Shown here: positions 9,216 through 18,983 of the stretch, piece after piece
Position numbering within the stretch: the first letter of the stretch is position 1
How the letters are laid out: each line of letters starts with the position of its first letter
Source: Alteromonas lipotrueiana
GTDB taxonomy: Bacteria; Pseudomonadota; Gammaproteobacteria; Enterobacterales; Alteromonadaceae
Assembly: GCF_019249245.1 (NCBI RefSeq)
Contig: NZ_JAESDK010000015.1
Span: 48,007 to 112,006 of the forward strand
DNA length: 64,000 nucleotides
Direction: 5' to 3'
The notes under the pieces: generated by a model
What the model was told of the DNA's origin: nothing
The model's database searches: none
What the model saw: the letters and a program-made list of their open reading frames with translations, nothing else
Made by a program: the position numbers and the translations under genes

Positions 9216-9585
9216 GGTAGCCTTTTCCCTAGTCTATAAGGCAACGAAATGTAGCTTCTACATCTGAATTTTTGGCCAGGTTACCATTTTACTCAGCCAC
9301 TGAAAAATTCATTCACCCTTGCTTTTTATACCCGCTATCCTAGGTGCTTGCGCTGTTTAAACAAAACCAGATAAAACCACGTTTCGGGTTAAGAATTTCA
9401 CTAACGTACAATCAATGTGAATAATCAAAGTGCAGTGTTTAGCAAAAGCCATACTGAAATGTTACTTAACCGTATAAATACAATATACAAACTTTAAATA
9501 GCTTGAAGGTATTGGTTGTTCAAAAAATAAAAAGGAATTAACGTACACCGTTAATGCGAAATTCATACTTATCAAGGAAAGATAT
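9216..9585. other. Intergenic region, AT-rich, no gene seen
   Basis: This lies upstream of both the minus-strand methyltransferase and the plus-strand small membrane protein, so it must hold divergent promoters. I could not pick out a convincing pair of promoter hexamers, operator or RNA. The right end holds AAGGAAAG, a good ribosome binding site for the gene starting at 9586. Confidence 0.4.
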
Positions 9586-9903
9586 ATGACGGTTTTTATT
9601 ACCTATGCCTTTTTAATTATTTTAAGTCTCTTAAATGGTTATTGGGTGGCGGCTAAAACACGAGGGGTCGTGCAATCGGGCCTGGCTTTGCTATTGGTGG
9701 TGGCAGTTACCACCGTACTTACCGTACTGGTCGCGCAAGCTGGGCATTATTTAGCTAATAGCAATTTAGCTGATAGCATGCCAAAAGCCGGTGGAGCGGA
9801 TATGGCAGCGGTGGCGTATATTTTATTTTTTGTCGCGTCTTTTATTTTCACTTGTTTATCGTTCATTTTTGTAAAGAACAGCAAGTCTGACGGCAATTTA
9901 TGA
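9586..9903 (+). CDS. Small hypothetical membrane protein
   Basis: A 105-residue protein that I do not recognise. It has three hydrophobic segments: about 3-20 (ITYAFLIILSLLNGYWVA), 32-52 (LALLLVVAVTTVLTVLVAQAG) and 75-95 (AVAYILFFVASFIFTCLSFIF), with a short loop containing polar and Gly/Ala residues between the second and third. The C-terminus is basic (KNSKSDG) and probably cytoplasmic. The ATG has a strong ribosome binding site, AAGGAAAG, 7-8 nt upstream, which supports real expression. It is monocistronic, with no functional hint from neighbours. Confidence 0.65.
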   Translation: MTVFITYAFLIILSLLNGYWVAAKTRGVVQSGLALLLVVAVTTVLTVLVAQAGHYLANSNLADSMPKAGGADMAAVAYILFFVASFIFTCLSFIFVKNSKSDGNL

Positions 9904-10086
9904 AAATTTTCTGATGCAAAAAGCGGGTGGTTATCGTTACCGCATAATGAACTATTGAGTTGTGAAGGGTTATTACTTTCAAACAGAACAAGTGTCTTCA
10001 AGTAGCGCGGAATTAAAGCACTTCTAAAGTGGTACTTTATTGGTATATTCTGGCTCGTGGTTAAAATAAGAAGAACACAGCAACAA

Positions 10087-11652
10087 ATGAAAACAAGTTA
10101 CTCATTATGTACATTAGGGATGATAGTGCTACTAGGCGCATGTGGCGGCTCAGACGCCTCTGATCCAGAACCTTCGCAGCAAAACAATAGCACCGATAAA
10201 TCACCGCCCGATGAGTCGGGCAACACCGGTGGTGGGGATAATTCTTCAGGCAGTGATGGGGCTTCAGGCTCTGATGACTCTGGTTCTGATGACTCTGGTT
10301 CTGAACCACCCACATCGTCGGTATCGGGCAAGGTTATCGATGGTTATGTGAGTGGGGCCACGGTCTGGATCGACTTTAACAACGATGGCGTGTTTGACCC
10401 GAATGAGCCAAGCGCGGTTTCTGCAGAGGCCGGTAATTACACCCTGGAGCTAACCGAGGCCCAGCAGCAGTGCGCTGCCTATGCCCCGGTATATGTGGAT
10501 GTGCCGGTGGGCGCGATGGATGAAGATTTAGGCGAGGTTACCAAGGCCTATCAGATGGTACGGCCGCCGGTCATGAGCATCTTAGATGATGGCAGCCTGG
10601 TGCATATCTCGCCGCTCACCACGGTGTTGTGGCAAAATATTCAGAGCACGCTGAATGGCTCGTCTTTTAGTGATTGCGAAACCCTGCTGGCTGATCAAAG
10701 CAAACGTCAGGAGGTTCAGACTCTGGTAGATGACACCATCCGCCATACCCTAAGTCTGTATAACATCAGTGCCGACACCCTTTTTCGTGACTTTATTGCC
10801 GATGGAAATGATGAGGCCAAAGCCCTGGCCCAGCAACTTGTAAAAGGGCTTAAACGCAGTTTTGCCTATACCCAGACGGTAAAGGCCGCTTACCCGCAGG
10901 CCAGTGAAGTGCGGGTGGTGCATTATAACGGCAAAAATAGCTATTTTACCGATGATGAGGCGTCCCACTGGTTTCGGGAAGTAGTGATTTTCAATGGTGA
11001 TGAATTTATCTCCCGCGAAGACTTGATGAATGACGACTTAAGCGAAGTGCTAACGCCGGTCTATTATCGGGACGCGCTGGACACCACATGGGGCGAGGGG
11101 CTACTAACGGCCACTAAAGATGCCATTTACAACGGCGCCGGGGCCGGCTTTCGATGTAGCCTTAGTGAGCAGGTGACAATTACCGAGGCAGACGTTACCT
11201 ATGCCTTACACAATTATCTGCCTCAGGGCCAGCAGGTCACCACCGTTGATGGTTGCGACAACCAGTCATTTGACGCCACCACACCGCGGCGAATTTTTTA
11301 TGTCAGTTACACTAACGCCAACAAATCCTATCTGGCCGATTTACGACAAGAGGAAGGGATGGTGACCGTCTTACCCCATTGGGTGGGCTTTGCCGGGGCC
11401 AGTGCTGCGTTTGATTTTGCTGAGCTGGTGGCTGCGCTGAGTGTCTCAGGCTATGAATTTACGGACCCGGTGAGTATTCCTACCAGTTCATGGGCGAAGC
11501 GCCAAACCTGGGATGAAGGAAGCACCCGCTACCAGGTTGATTATAATTCGGCCGGGCAGTGGGTAAAAACCACTACTCAGGCCGATGGCACTTATGCCAC
11601 CGAGTGTTCTTACGATGAAGGTGCCAGCTGGGAGGCCTGCCGCGACGCATAA
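10087..11652 (+). CDS. Predicted outer-membrane/surface lipoprotein
   Basis: A 521-residue lipoprotein. I start it at ATG 10087, which gives a normal lipoprotein signal (MKTSYSLCTLGMIVLLGAC, lipobox LGAC, lipidated Cys 19); a GTG at 10057 would put ten extra residues before it. A low-complexity Ser/Asp/Gly linker follows, encoded in part by a 15-bp tandem repeat (10270-10299, SDDSG twice). A domain with DFNNDGVFDPNE resembles calcium-binding EF-hand/dockerin-like loops in surface proteins. The rest contains at least six Cys and shows no catalytic motif that I recognise. Function is unknown. It ends just before a strong terminator and stands alone. Confidence 0.7.
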   Translation: MKTSYSLCTLGMIVLLGACGGSDASDPEPSQQNNSTDKSPPDESGNTGGGDNSSGSDGASGSDDSGSDDSGSEPPTSSVSGKVIDGYVSGATVWIDFNNDGVFDPNEPSAVSAEAGNYTLELTEAQQQCAAYAPVYVDVPVGAMDEDLGEVTKAYQMVRPPVMSILDDGSLVHISPLTTVLWQNIQSTLNGSSFSDCETLLADQSKRQEVQTLVDDTIRHTLSLYNISADTLFRDFIADGNDEAKALAQQLVKGLKRSFAYTQTVKAAYPQASEVRVVHYNGKNSYFTDDEASHWFREVVIFNGDEFISREDLMNDDLSEVLTPVYYRDALDTTWGEGLLTATKDAIYNGAGAGFRCSLSEQVTITEADVTYALHNYLPQGQQVTTVDGCDNQSFDATTPRRIFYVSYTNANKSYLADLRQEEGMVTVLPHWVGFAGASAAFDFAELVAALSVSGYEFTDPVSIPTSSWAKRQTWDEGSTRYQVDYNSAGQWVKTTTQADGTYATECSYDEGASWEACRDA

Positions 11653-11667
11653 AATGCGGTAGTCAGA

Positions 11668-11720
11668 AACTGGCTTTGCCCCGCGTCTACTGCGGCGGCG
11701 AAGCCGGTTTTTATATTTTT
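11668..11720 (+). terminator. Rho-independent terminator after lipoprotein gene
   Basis: AACTGGCTTTGCC pairs with GGCGAAGCCGGTT with a small mismatch, followed directly by TTTATATTTTTTTT. It begins about 16 nt after the stop codon at 11652. Confidence 0.8.
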
Positions 11721-11899
11721 TTTCATATTGTTATTAGCAAAATCTCCACTATCTTAAATTATTGTCATTCGCCTAATGCTGATCACTCGTAAGCCCGCTA
11801 ACGTAACCACCCACTGATTTGTCGCAATATTAAAAGGGTTCCGCTTTTGTCGGCTCGTTTGCGGCTGCCACCCGTTCAGCGACACAGGCTTTTTCTATC

Positions 11900-13171
11900 A
11901 TGATCCACGCTTTTGTTTTCCCCGACCTTGTTACGCAGCTGCTGCGGGCACCCCGGGCTTTTGTCTTCATACTGCTTGCTACCGGGCTGGCAGCCTGTAG
12001 TGATGCGCCTGCAGATAAGTCACAATCTTCGGGCGATAAATCGGGTAACGCACAGCAGCAACAAGCCATGCCCGTGACCTTTGTTGAAGTATCAGCTAAA
12101 CCTATCGGCTATACCGAAAAATTGCCGGGTAGGGTAGTGGCTTACCGGCAGGCTGAAATACGGCCTCAGGTAAGCGGCATTATTCAGGCTCGTTTGTTTG
12201 AAGAGGGCACCTTGGTAGAAAAAGGCCAGCAGCTGTATCAAATAGATCCCGAAACTTATCAGGCTGACGTAGAGGTGGCTCAGGCTAATTTACAAAGTGC
12301 AGAGGCTCAGGTAGACAACGCCCAGGCACTGGTGAACCGTTACGACGGGCTGGCAGAAATGAACGCTCTGAGTGAGCAGGATTTAGATGATGCTACCACA
12401 CGTTTAAAGCAGGCTCGAGCTTCGGTAGGTCAGGCTCAGGCGCAGCTTAAAACCGCCGAAATTAATTTGGCGTACACTCGGGTTTATGCGCCTATCAATG
12501 GCTTTATTGGTCCGTCGGAGGTGACCGAAGGTGCGCTGGTTACCCAACAGCAAGATACTCCATTGGCAACTATTCGCCAGCTTGACCCTGTTTATGTGGA
12601 TTTAGCCCAGTCGGTAGGCGATGCCCAGCAATTAAAATCCAGGCTTATCGAATCGCGAATTCAAAAGCGTGATGACACAAAGTTTGAGGTAAGCCTGTTT
12701 TTTTCGCAATCGGGCGACGCTTATGCTCATAAAGGGCAGTTAGAAGCCACTGACCTGGCGGTTAACGAGCAAACCGGGGCGATACGTCTGCGTTCGGTGT
12801 TTCCTAATCCTGATAAGCAACTGTTGCCGGGACTATTTGTGCGCGCCTCTATTGAAGGCCTGGCGACCAGTAAGGCGATAACCGTGCCTCAAAAAAGCGT
12901 GCAGATAAGCCAGGGCGGTATGCGTCATGTGTGGGTCGTGACCTCTGATAACAAAGCCCAGAAAAGAACAGTACAAACCGGACTGGCTTATGATAATCGC
13001 TGGATTATTGAAAGCGGATTAAAAGCGGGCGACAAAGTGGTGGTTGAAGGCACCATGACGCTAAAAGAGGGGGCTTCGGTAAAGCCAAGGGCCCAGGGTA
13101 ATTCATCGCAAGCTAAGTCGGCAACGGATGAAAAAGCCAATAGCCCGTCATCCACAGACCAGGGGCGTTAA
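11900..13171 (+). CDS. RND efflux periplasmic adaptor (AcrA/MexA type)
   Basis: A 423-residue membrane-fusion lipoprotein that links an RND pump to an outer-membrane channel. The N-terminus has a hydrophobic signal ending in lipobox LAAC. The first lipoyl half (RVVAYRQAEIRPQVSGIIQ) and second half (INLAYTRVYAPINGFIG) flank a coiled-coil hairpin at about 110-175 (VEVAQANLQSAEAQ). Beta-barrel and membrane-proximal domains follow, including QLDPVYVDLAQS and a lipoyl-to-barrel LPGLFVRAS. The tail is Ser/Lys-rich and disordered. No strong ribosome binding site precedes ATG 11900, so the start could lie slightly downstream. It is 6 nt from the pump gene and clearly co-transcribed. No outer-membrane channel gene is present here, so a TolC encoded elsewhere is expected. 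Confidence 0.93.
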   Translation: MIHAFVFPDLVTQLLRAPRAFVFILLATGLAACSDAPADKSQSSGDKSGNAQQQQAMPVTFVEVSAKPIGYTEKLPGRVVAYRQAEIRPQVSGIIQARLFEEGTLVEKGQQLYQIDPETYQADVEVAQANLQSAEAQVDNAQALVNRYDGLAEMNALSEQDLDDATTRLKQARASVGQAQAQLKTAEINLAYTRVYAPINGFIGPSEVTEGALVTQQQDTPLATIRQLDPVYVDLAQSVGDAQQLKSRLIESRIQKRDDTKFEVSLFFSQSGDAYAHKGQLEATDLAVNEQTGAIRLRSVFPNPDKQLLPGLFVRASIEGLATSKAITVPQKSVQISQGGMRHVWVVTSDNKAQKRTVQTGLAYDNRWIIESGLKAGDKVVVEGTMTLKEGASVKPRAQGNSSQAKSATDEKANSPSSTDQGR

Positions 13172-13177
13172 TCACTT

Positions 13178-16100
13178 ATGTTTTCACGCTTTTTTATTGC
13201 CCGGCCTATTTTTACTACCGTACTTGCGCTTATTGTTATGGGCGCAGGGATATTTTCAGTCTTAAGTCTGCCCCTTGAACAATACCCCAATATTGCGCCG
13301 CCCAAGGTGTCAATTTCAGCCTCGTACCCGGGCGCGTCTGCTCAAACGCTTGAAAACACCGTCACTCAGGTTATCGAGAAAAACCTCACGGGTATAGACA
13401 ACCTGCGTTACATCCAGTCGCAAAGCTCGTCATCGGGCCAGGCGTCTATTACTCTTACCTTTGAACCGGGGACCGATCCTGATATTGCGCAGGTGCAAAC
13501 TCAGAATAAAGTGTCGCAGGCGCAGTCCTCTCTGCCGCCGATTGTACAGCAACTAGGCGTGGCCGTTGAAAAGGCAGGCAATAGCTATGCATTAATTGTT
13601 AGTTTTTCCTCTAAAAGCGGCAATATGGACCGCAACGACATTTCTGACTTTTTGGTGTCAAACTTAGAAGAACCGTTAAGCCGGGTGAACGGGGTGGGGC
13701 AAATACAAACCTTTGGCCCTGAGCATGCAATGCGGGTCTGGCTTGATCCCCACAGCATGAACAACTTTAATATCACCACCCTTGATGTGATAAGTGCAAT
13801 TGAGCAGCAAAATGTACAACTGGCGTCTGGTGAGATAGGCGGCGCACCCTCGGTGGACGGTCAACAGCTTAATGCCACTATTACCGCGCAGGCGCTGTTA
13901 TCGACCCCGGCCGAATTTGAAAAAATACTGTTGTCGGTAAACTCAGACGGCTCCCATGTTACGTTGGGTGATGTCGCAAACATTGAGATTGGCGCTGAAA
14001 ACTACAACATTATTGGCCGGTGGAATGGCAAACCTGCTTCAGGAATAGCCATTGAGCTGGCACCTTCGGCTAACGCACTGGCAACTATTGACGCCATAAA
14101 AGCTCGCATCAGCGATTTTGACAATATTATCCCCGACGATTTAGAAGTGATGTACCCGGTCGATATTTCGCCCTTTATTGAGGCGTCTATTTTAAACGTG
14201 GTTGAAACACTCGGTATCGCCGTGGTGCTGGTTATTTTAGTTATTTACATTTTTTTGCAAACCCTGCGTGCCACGTTAATTCCGGCGGTGGCCATTCCTA
14301 TTGTCTTGCTGGGTACCTTTGGCTTTTTGCTGGCTCTGGGCTACTCAATTAATGTACTGACTTTGTTTGCGCTGGTGCTGGCTATTGGCATGCTGGTAGA
14401 CGATGCCATTGTGGTTACCGAAAACGCCGAACGTAAGCTAGAGCAAGATAGCAGCCTGACCCCTGAAGAGGCCTCGAAACAGGCGATGAAAGAGATTTCT
14501 TCCGCGTTGTTAGGCACTACGGTGGTTATTTGGGCGGTGTTTTTGCCCATGGCGTTGTTTGATGGCTCGGTAGGGGTCATTTATCGTCAATTCGCTATTA
14601 CCATATCTGCGGCCATGGGACTGTCTTTATTTGTGGCGCTAACCCTGTCGCCCACCTTGTGTGCAGCCGTACTTAAACAAGGCAAAACAGAAACCCAAAC
14701 CGGCGTATTTGGGTATTTTAACCGTGGTTTTGCCAAAATGCGTTCTGGCCACAGCCATGTTTTGCAAGCCACCTTAAATAATAAAATCATTCTGCCGGCT
14801 ATTTTTGTGATTGCTGTAATTGTTAGCGTTCTGGTGTTTTTAAGGGTGCCGTCTTCGTTTTTACCTGAAGAAGATCAAGGGCGTATGTTTACGCTGGTTT
14901 CAGGACCGGCAAGTACAACACTGCAACAAACCCGCGAAAAGATGGAGCAGGTAGAAGATTTTTATATGAATGAGGCCGGCGATTCGGTGGAAGGATTATT
15001 TACCGCGGCAGGTTTTAGTTTTATGGGGCAGGCGCAAAATGTGGGGATCGCGTTTGTGAAAATGAAACCCTGGGACCAGCGCGATCAGCAAGGCAGTGTT
15101 TTCAACATAAAGCAACGGGCGTTTGAGTCGTTATCAGGTATTCCCGATGCCATGGTGATACCGCTTATTCCCCCGCCGGTAAGTGCATTGGGTAATGCCA
15201 GCGGATTTCAGTTTCAGCTAATTGATCAGGGGGGGCTGGGCCATGATGCGCTGGTACAGGCTTCTGAACAACTACTGGCCAAAGCCAATCAAAGTAAGCT
15301 GCTTACCTCGGTACGTTTTAACGGTCTGGCCGACAACCCTCAGTACAATTTAGATATCGATACCATTAAAGCGCGTGCGTTGGGAGTGCCTATAGCCACT
15401 ATTAATCAAACCTTGAGCGCAGCATTAGGCGGCACTTATGTAAACGACTTTTTAGAAAATGGCCGGGTTAAACGGGTGTATGTACAAGCCGAAGACCAGT
15501 ATCGAATGCTGCCTAAAGATATTAACAACTGGTATGTGCGCAATGAAAGCGGCGGCATGGTTCAACTTAAAGAGATTGCCGCAGGAAACTGGAGCTTTGG
15601 GCCACCAAAACTAACCCGTTTCAATGGCGCATCGTCACGAGAAATACAAGGTTCAACCACCCCCGGGGTCAGTTCTGGCGAAGCTTTACAAGAAATAGCA
15701 CGTATTGCCCAAAGCTTGCCGTCGGGCATTAGTATTGCCTGGACCGGGTTGTCGTACGAAGAAAAACAAAGTGGTAACCAAACCCTGTTGCTGTACAGCA
15801 TTACGATTATTGCTGTATTTATGATTTTGGCAGCTTTGTACGAGAGCTGGGCAATACCGCTGGCCATTATGCTAACCGTCCCCTTTGGGATTATGGGCGC
15901 GGTTCTGGCTACCTGGTTAACCGGACAAGCTAATGATGTTTATTTTCAGGTAGGGCTGTTGATGACTATTGGTCTGGCCGCTAAAAATGCGATTTTAATT
16001 GTTGAGTTTGCTCAGCGAAATGTAAATGAGGGAATGGATGCATTCGATGCTGCCCTAAATGCGGCAAAGCAGCGCTTGCGGCCCATTCTTATGACCTCGC

Positions 16101-16276
16101 TCACCTTTATTTTGGGGGTAATGCCCCTGGTATTTGCGACCGGGCCAGGGTCGGGGGCGCAAAATGCGATCAGCATTGGTGTATTGGGGGGTATTGTCAG
16201 CACCACGTTGTTTGTGGTTTTCTTTGCGCCTTATTTCTTTGTATGGGTCACCCGGGCTTTTACCAAAAAAACATAA
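13178..16276 (+). CDS. RND multidrug efflux pump, HAE1 family (AcrB/MexB type)
   Basis: A 1032-residue inner-membrane proton/drug antiporter, full length for the family. The sequence opens with the typical MFSRFFIARPIF and TM1, then GASAQTLENTVTQVIE of the porter domain. TM4 carries the paired aspartates in GMLVDDAIVV and TM10 the lysine in LAAKNAILIVEFAQ, the proton-relay residues. A second porter/docking repeat follows, and the protein ends in TM12 plus a short basic tail. Substrates are probably hydrophobic drugs, bile-like compounds or solvents; the sequence does not tell which. It pairs with the adaptor 6 nt upstream. No regulator lies next to the operon. Confidence 0.95.
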   Translation: MFSRFFIARPIFTTVLALIVMGAGIFSVLSLPLEQYPNIAPPKVSISASYPGASAQTLENTVTQVIEKNLTGIDNLRYIQSQSSSSGQASITLTFEPGTDPDIAQVQTQNKVSQAQSSLPPIVQQLGVAVEKAGNSYALIVSFSSKSGNMDRNDISDFLVSNLEEPLSRVNGVGQIQTFGPEHAMRVWLDPHSMNNFNITTLDVISAIEQQNVQLASGEIGGAPSVDGQQLNATITAQALLSTPAEFEKILLSVNSDGSHVTLGDVANIEIGAENYNIIGRWNGKPASGIAIELAPSANALATIDAIKARISDFDNIIPDDLEVMYPVDISPFIEASILNVVETLGIAVVLVILVIYIFLQTLRATLIPAVAIPIVLLGTFGFLLALGYSINVLTLFALVLAIGMLVDDAIVVTENAERKLEQDSSLTPEEASKQAMKEISSALLGTTVVIWAVFLPMALFDGSVGVIYRQFAITISAAMGLSLFVALTLSPTLCAAVLKQGKTETQTGVFGYFNRGFAKMRSGHSHVLQATLNNKIILPAIFVIAVIVSVLVFLRVPSSFLPEEDQGRMFTLVSGPASTTLQQTREKMEQVEDFYMNEAGDSVEGLFTAAGFSFMGQAQNVGIAFVKMKPWDQRDQQGSVFNIKQRAFESLSGIPDAMVIPLIPPPVSALGNASGFQFQLIDQGGLGHDALVQASEQLLAKANQSKLLTSVRFNGLADNPQYNLDIDTIKARALGVPIATINQTLSAALGGTYVNDFLENGRVKRVYVQAEDQYRMLPKDINNWYVRNESGGMVQLKEIAAGNWSFGPPKLTRFNGASSREIQGSTTPGVSSGEALQEIARIAQSLPSGISIAWTGLSYEEKQSGNQTLLLYSITIIAVFMILAALYESWAIPLAIMLTVPFGIMGAVLATWLTGQANDVYFQVGLLMTIGLAAKNAILIVEFAQRNVNEGMDAFDAALNAAKQRLRPILMTSLTFILGVMPLVFATGPGSGAQNAISIGVLGGIVSTTLFVVFFAPYFFVWVTRAFTKKT

Positions 16277-16316
16277 CCAAAGCCTGGTGGCCAGAGCCGC
16301 ATCGCCAGTATTGTGT

Positions 16317-16365
16317 TTATTTTGTTGAGCGCCGGGTTCAGCGAAACTCGCGACCAACAAAATAA
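16317..16365. repeat. 11-bp perfect inverted repeat downstream of RND pump
   Basis: TTATTTTGTTG (16317-16327) and CAACAAAATAA (16355-16365) are perfect arms around a 27-nt GC-rich loop. It lies 40 nt past the pump stop. It may be an mRNA 3'-end stem-loop; no clean T-tract follows. Confidence 0.5.
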
Positions 16366-16416
16366 GGTGGGCAATATTGATTGCTCGAAAGGCGGTTTAT
16401 TACCACAGAACTACGT

Positions 16417-16455
16417 GGGCAAGCGCGCAATGTGCTTGCCCCACATTTTAATCTT
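16417..16455 (+). terminator. Probable terminator of the efflux operon
   Basis: GGGCAAGC (16417-16424) pairs with GCTTGCCC (16434-16441) around a 9-nt loop. It is followed by a T-rich run (ATTTTAATCTTT), 140 nt after the pump stop. Confidence 0.55.
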
Positions 16456-16539
16456 TACCTTTCTTTACACAATTGATGGCAACTATATCAGCGCCTGAGA
16501 GTCTGTAATTTATCTGTTTAAGATCTTAATAAACCAATT

Positions 16540-17007
16540 ATGGATGCAATGATGAAAGCCATTTTCCCGGTTATACTTTGTGCACCGCTGCTACTGTCTG
16601 CGTGCGCCAAAAAACCGCCCCCCCGACCCGTGGATAACGACAGGTTTGTAACAAATATCAAAGCTTCAGGCGCGAAAATTTTTCGCTTTACGCTTGTCAC
16701 TGCACCGGCAAAAAAGGCCGATAAAAAAGGCAATGGTCAGCGCGGGCAAGGCCGTGGTAATCCCGAACAGCACGCGCTCAAAAACGCAGCTAACAACTCG
16801 GGACAGTCTGACCACTACCGCAAAAAACTCGATAAACTGTATTCAAGGCTAGAGCAAAAGCTGGCTGAAACCCAGTATTGTCGCGAAGGCTTTATTGAAA
16901 TAGACACCTACGAAGCGCCGCAACATATTTACTTACTAGGCGAATGTAACGAGTCGGCTACCGAGCAGGATATTCAAAACTTTGCTAACACCTATCGCGA
17001 TGACTAG
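16540..17007 (+). CDS. Hypothetical small lipoprotein
   Basis: A 155-residue protein with a lipoprotein signal (MKAIFPVILCAPLLLSAC, lipobox LSAC). A proline-rich linker (KKPPPRPVD) suggests a periplasm-spanning tether. The middle (about 60-85) is very basic and Gly/Lys/Asn-rich. Two further Cys (in TQYCREGF and LLGECN) probably form a disulfide in a small C-terminal fold. Three methionines near the start make the exact start uncertain by up to four codons. I do not recognise the family. It stands alone between the efflux operon and the acyl-CoA ligase. Confidence 0.6.
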   Translation: MDAMMKAIFPVILCAPLLLSACAKKPPPRPVDNDRFVTNIKASGAKIFRFTLVTAPAKKADKKGNGQRGQGRGNPEQHALKNAANNSGQSDHYRKKLDKLYSRLEQKLAETQYCREGFIEIDTYEAPQHIYLLGECNESATEQDIQNFANTYRDD

Positions 17008-17159
17008 CCCATTATTAGTATGCGCTACTAATGAGTATCATCAATCCTAATGCACAATAGCTATCATTTTGTTAACAACTTGATTAATGTAGAGTCAGAG
17101 CAACAAAAGGCGGTGGAGCTCCCCCGTTTTTTAAACTGTGTTTATGAGGAGATAGTTTG

Positions 17160-18728
17160 ATGACCCCCACTGATGTTCACCAGTACGATTCTACGCTTGT
17201 TGATATGTTCGACGAGGCCACACAGCAATACAGTCAGCGGGTATGCTATGTAGAAGGCGACAACACTCTTACTTTTGCGCAGTTAGAAGAACGGTCAGCA
17301 AAATTTTGTGCGTATCTACAAGATCATGGCGTTAAAAAAGGCGACCGGGTTGCGTTGATGTGCCCCAATACCCTGGAGTTTATGGTGTGCATGTGGGGTA
17401 TTATTCGTACCGGTGCGGTGCAGGTAAACACCAACCCTAATTACACCACCCGAGAACTGACTCATCAGCTCACCGATGCCAGTGTTTCGTTGCTGGTCTT
17501 TCATCACAGTGCAACCGCAACTGTGCAGCAATCGTTAACCGATATTCCGCAATGTAAACTAGTGTGTATAGACGCTCCTGATACTAATGCTGAACAAATG
17601 AGCGAGACCATGGGACGCACAGTAACGTGCTTTTCTCATGCGCTTAAAATGGGTGAAAGCTTACCTGTATTTAGTGTTTCGATTGAACCGTCTGACAAAG
17701 TCTTTTTGCAATATACCGGCGGTACCACCGGGTTTTCAAAAGGTGCGGTGCTGCTGCATAGCAACATTGTGGCGAATATCGATCAAAGCCGTGACCGTCT
17801 TGGCGATTTATTGGAAGGAGACGATAACGTTATTCTTACCGTGTTGCCGGCGTACCATATATTTGCGCTCACGGTAAACACCATGCTGTATTTTGCTTTA
17901 GGTGGCAAAAACATATTGATCACCAACCCTAAAGACGCGCCACTGATTGTAAAACAGTGGGAAGAGCATCAGGTAACAGCGATCACCGGCGTTAATACCC
18001 TGTATAACGGGCTAATGAATTTCGAACCCTTCAGAGCCTTATCATTTGACTCATTACGGTTGGCGGTAGGCGGCGGTACCGCGGTGCTGTCATCAACAGC
18101 AAAAAGCTGGAAAGAGCTAACCGGTGTCGCGCTTTTTGAAGGGTATGGGTTGTCTGAAACCGCGCCGGTGGCCTCATTAAATTGCGGCGATGAAAACGGC
18201 GGCATTGGTAAGCCGGTTAAACACACTACATTTAAACTGATAGATGACACTGACAACGAAGTCGCCAGCGGTGAGCGTGGCGAAATTGCGGTAAAGGGCC
18301 CTCAGGTCATGCAGGGCTATTGGCAAAATGAACAGGCCAATAGTCAAAGTTTTACCAGTGACGGTTTTTTCAAGACTGGCGATATAGGCACCCTTGATGA
18401 AAACCAGAACTATCATATTGTCGATCGTAAAAAAGACATGATTTTGGTTTCAGGGTTTAATGTGTACCCCAACGAAGTAGAAAATGCGGTTTGTCAGCAC
18501 CCTGGCGTATTAGAAGCGGCCTGTGTGGGTGGTCGCGACGACAAACAAGGCGAACGTGTCAGAGTATTTGTGGTACTTAAAGACGACAGTGTAACCAAAG
18601 AAGCAATTACCGAAGTATGCCGTGAGCATCTTGCGGCTTACAAAGTACCTAAAGAAGTCAACTTTGTTGATGAACTACCTAAATCTGGGGTGGGCAAAAT
18701 TTTAAGACGTAAACTTAAAGACGATTAA
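17160..18728 (+). CDS. fadD: Long-chain fatty acid-CoA ligase, FadD-like
   Basis: A 522-residue ANL-superfamily AMP-forming ligase that activates fatty acids to acyl-CoA for beta-oxidation or lipid synthesis. The start is ATG 17160, with GAGGAG 9 nt upstream; a TTG directly before it is not needed. Motifs include the P-loop LQYTGGTTGFSKGAV (about 178-192), the LPAYHIFALTVN and NPKDAP segments very like FadD, EGYGLSETAP (A5), the FKTGDIG hinge region (A7/A8) and VGKILRRKL with the catalytic Lys (A10). It is somewhat shorter than E. coli FadD (561), so a medium-chain or specialised paralogue is possible. It is followed by a stem-loop and then the MBL-fold gene; the two may not be co-transcribed. 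Confidence 0.85.
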   Translation: MTPTDVHQYDSTLVDMFDEATQQYSQRVCYVEGDNTLTFAQLEERSAKFCAYLQDHGVKKGDRVALMCPNTLEFMVCMWGIIRTGAVQVNTNPNYTTRELTHQLTDASVSLLVFHHSATATVQQSLTDIPQCKLVCIDAPDTNAEQMSETMGRTVTCFSHALKMGESLPVFSVSIEPSDKVFLQYTGGTTGFSKGAVLLHSNIVANIDQSRDRLGDLLEGDDNVILTVLPAYHIFALTVNTMLYFALGGKNILITNPKDAPLIVKQWEEHQVTAITGVNTLYNGLMNFEPFRALSFDSLRLAVGGGTAVLSSTAKSWKELTGVALFEGYGLSETAPVASLNCGDENGGIGKPVKHTTFKLIDDTDNEVASGERGEIAVKGPQVMQGYWQNEQANSQSFTSDGFFKTGDIGTLDENQNYHIVDRKKDMILVSGFNVYPNEVENAVCQHPGVLEAACVGGRDDKQGERVRVFVVLKDDSVTKEAITEVCREHLAAYKVPKEVNFVDELPKSGVGKILRRKLKDD

Positions 18729-18759
18729 GCTTGTGCTAAGGCAAACGCTAAAGGTTTGA

Positions 18760-18804
18760 AACCGCGACTATTGGGTAGCACAACTATTCTCCAATAGCGC
18801 GGTT
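18760..18804. repeat. Stem-loop after the acyl-CoA ligase gene
   Basis: AACCGCG-A-CTATTGG (18760-18774) pairs with CCAATAGCGCGGTT (18791-18804) with one bulged base and a 16-nt loop. A T-tract is lacking, so termination here would be weak or need another factor. Confidence 0.5.
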
Positions 18805-18983
18805 AATGGCAGGTGGCGTTGGGGCTTTTGCATTTGATGGTATCGGCCGGCCACATTGACTGGTGGCGCTTTAAACTGAAATTTTAGCGCGGCTCGCAAC
18901 ACTAAAAGATGTCCCGCAAGCCTATCTTGGGTAGGTCAAAAACCATGGGGCAATCCCGGTGCCATTTAACAAACGGATAAGTT

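Noticed and set aside
10270..10299. 15-bp tandem repeat as a CRISPR-like or mobile repeat
   Set aside because: It is a two-copy in-frame repeat that encodes the Ser/Asp linker of a lipoprotein; explained by coding.
13585..14790. Several antisense reading frames of 60-80 codons within the RND pump gene
   Set aside because: They lie inside a clearly conserved gene on the other strand, with no ribosome sites or recognisable products; shadow frames.
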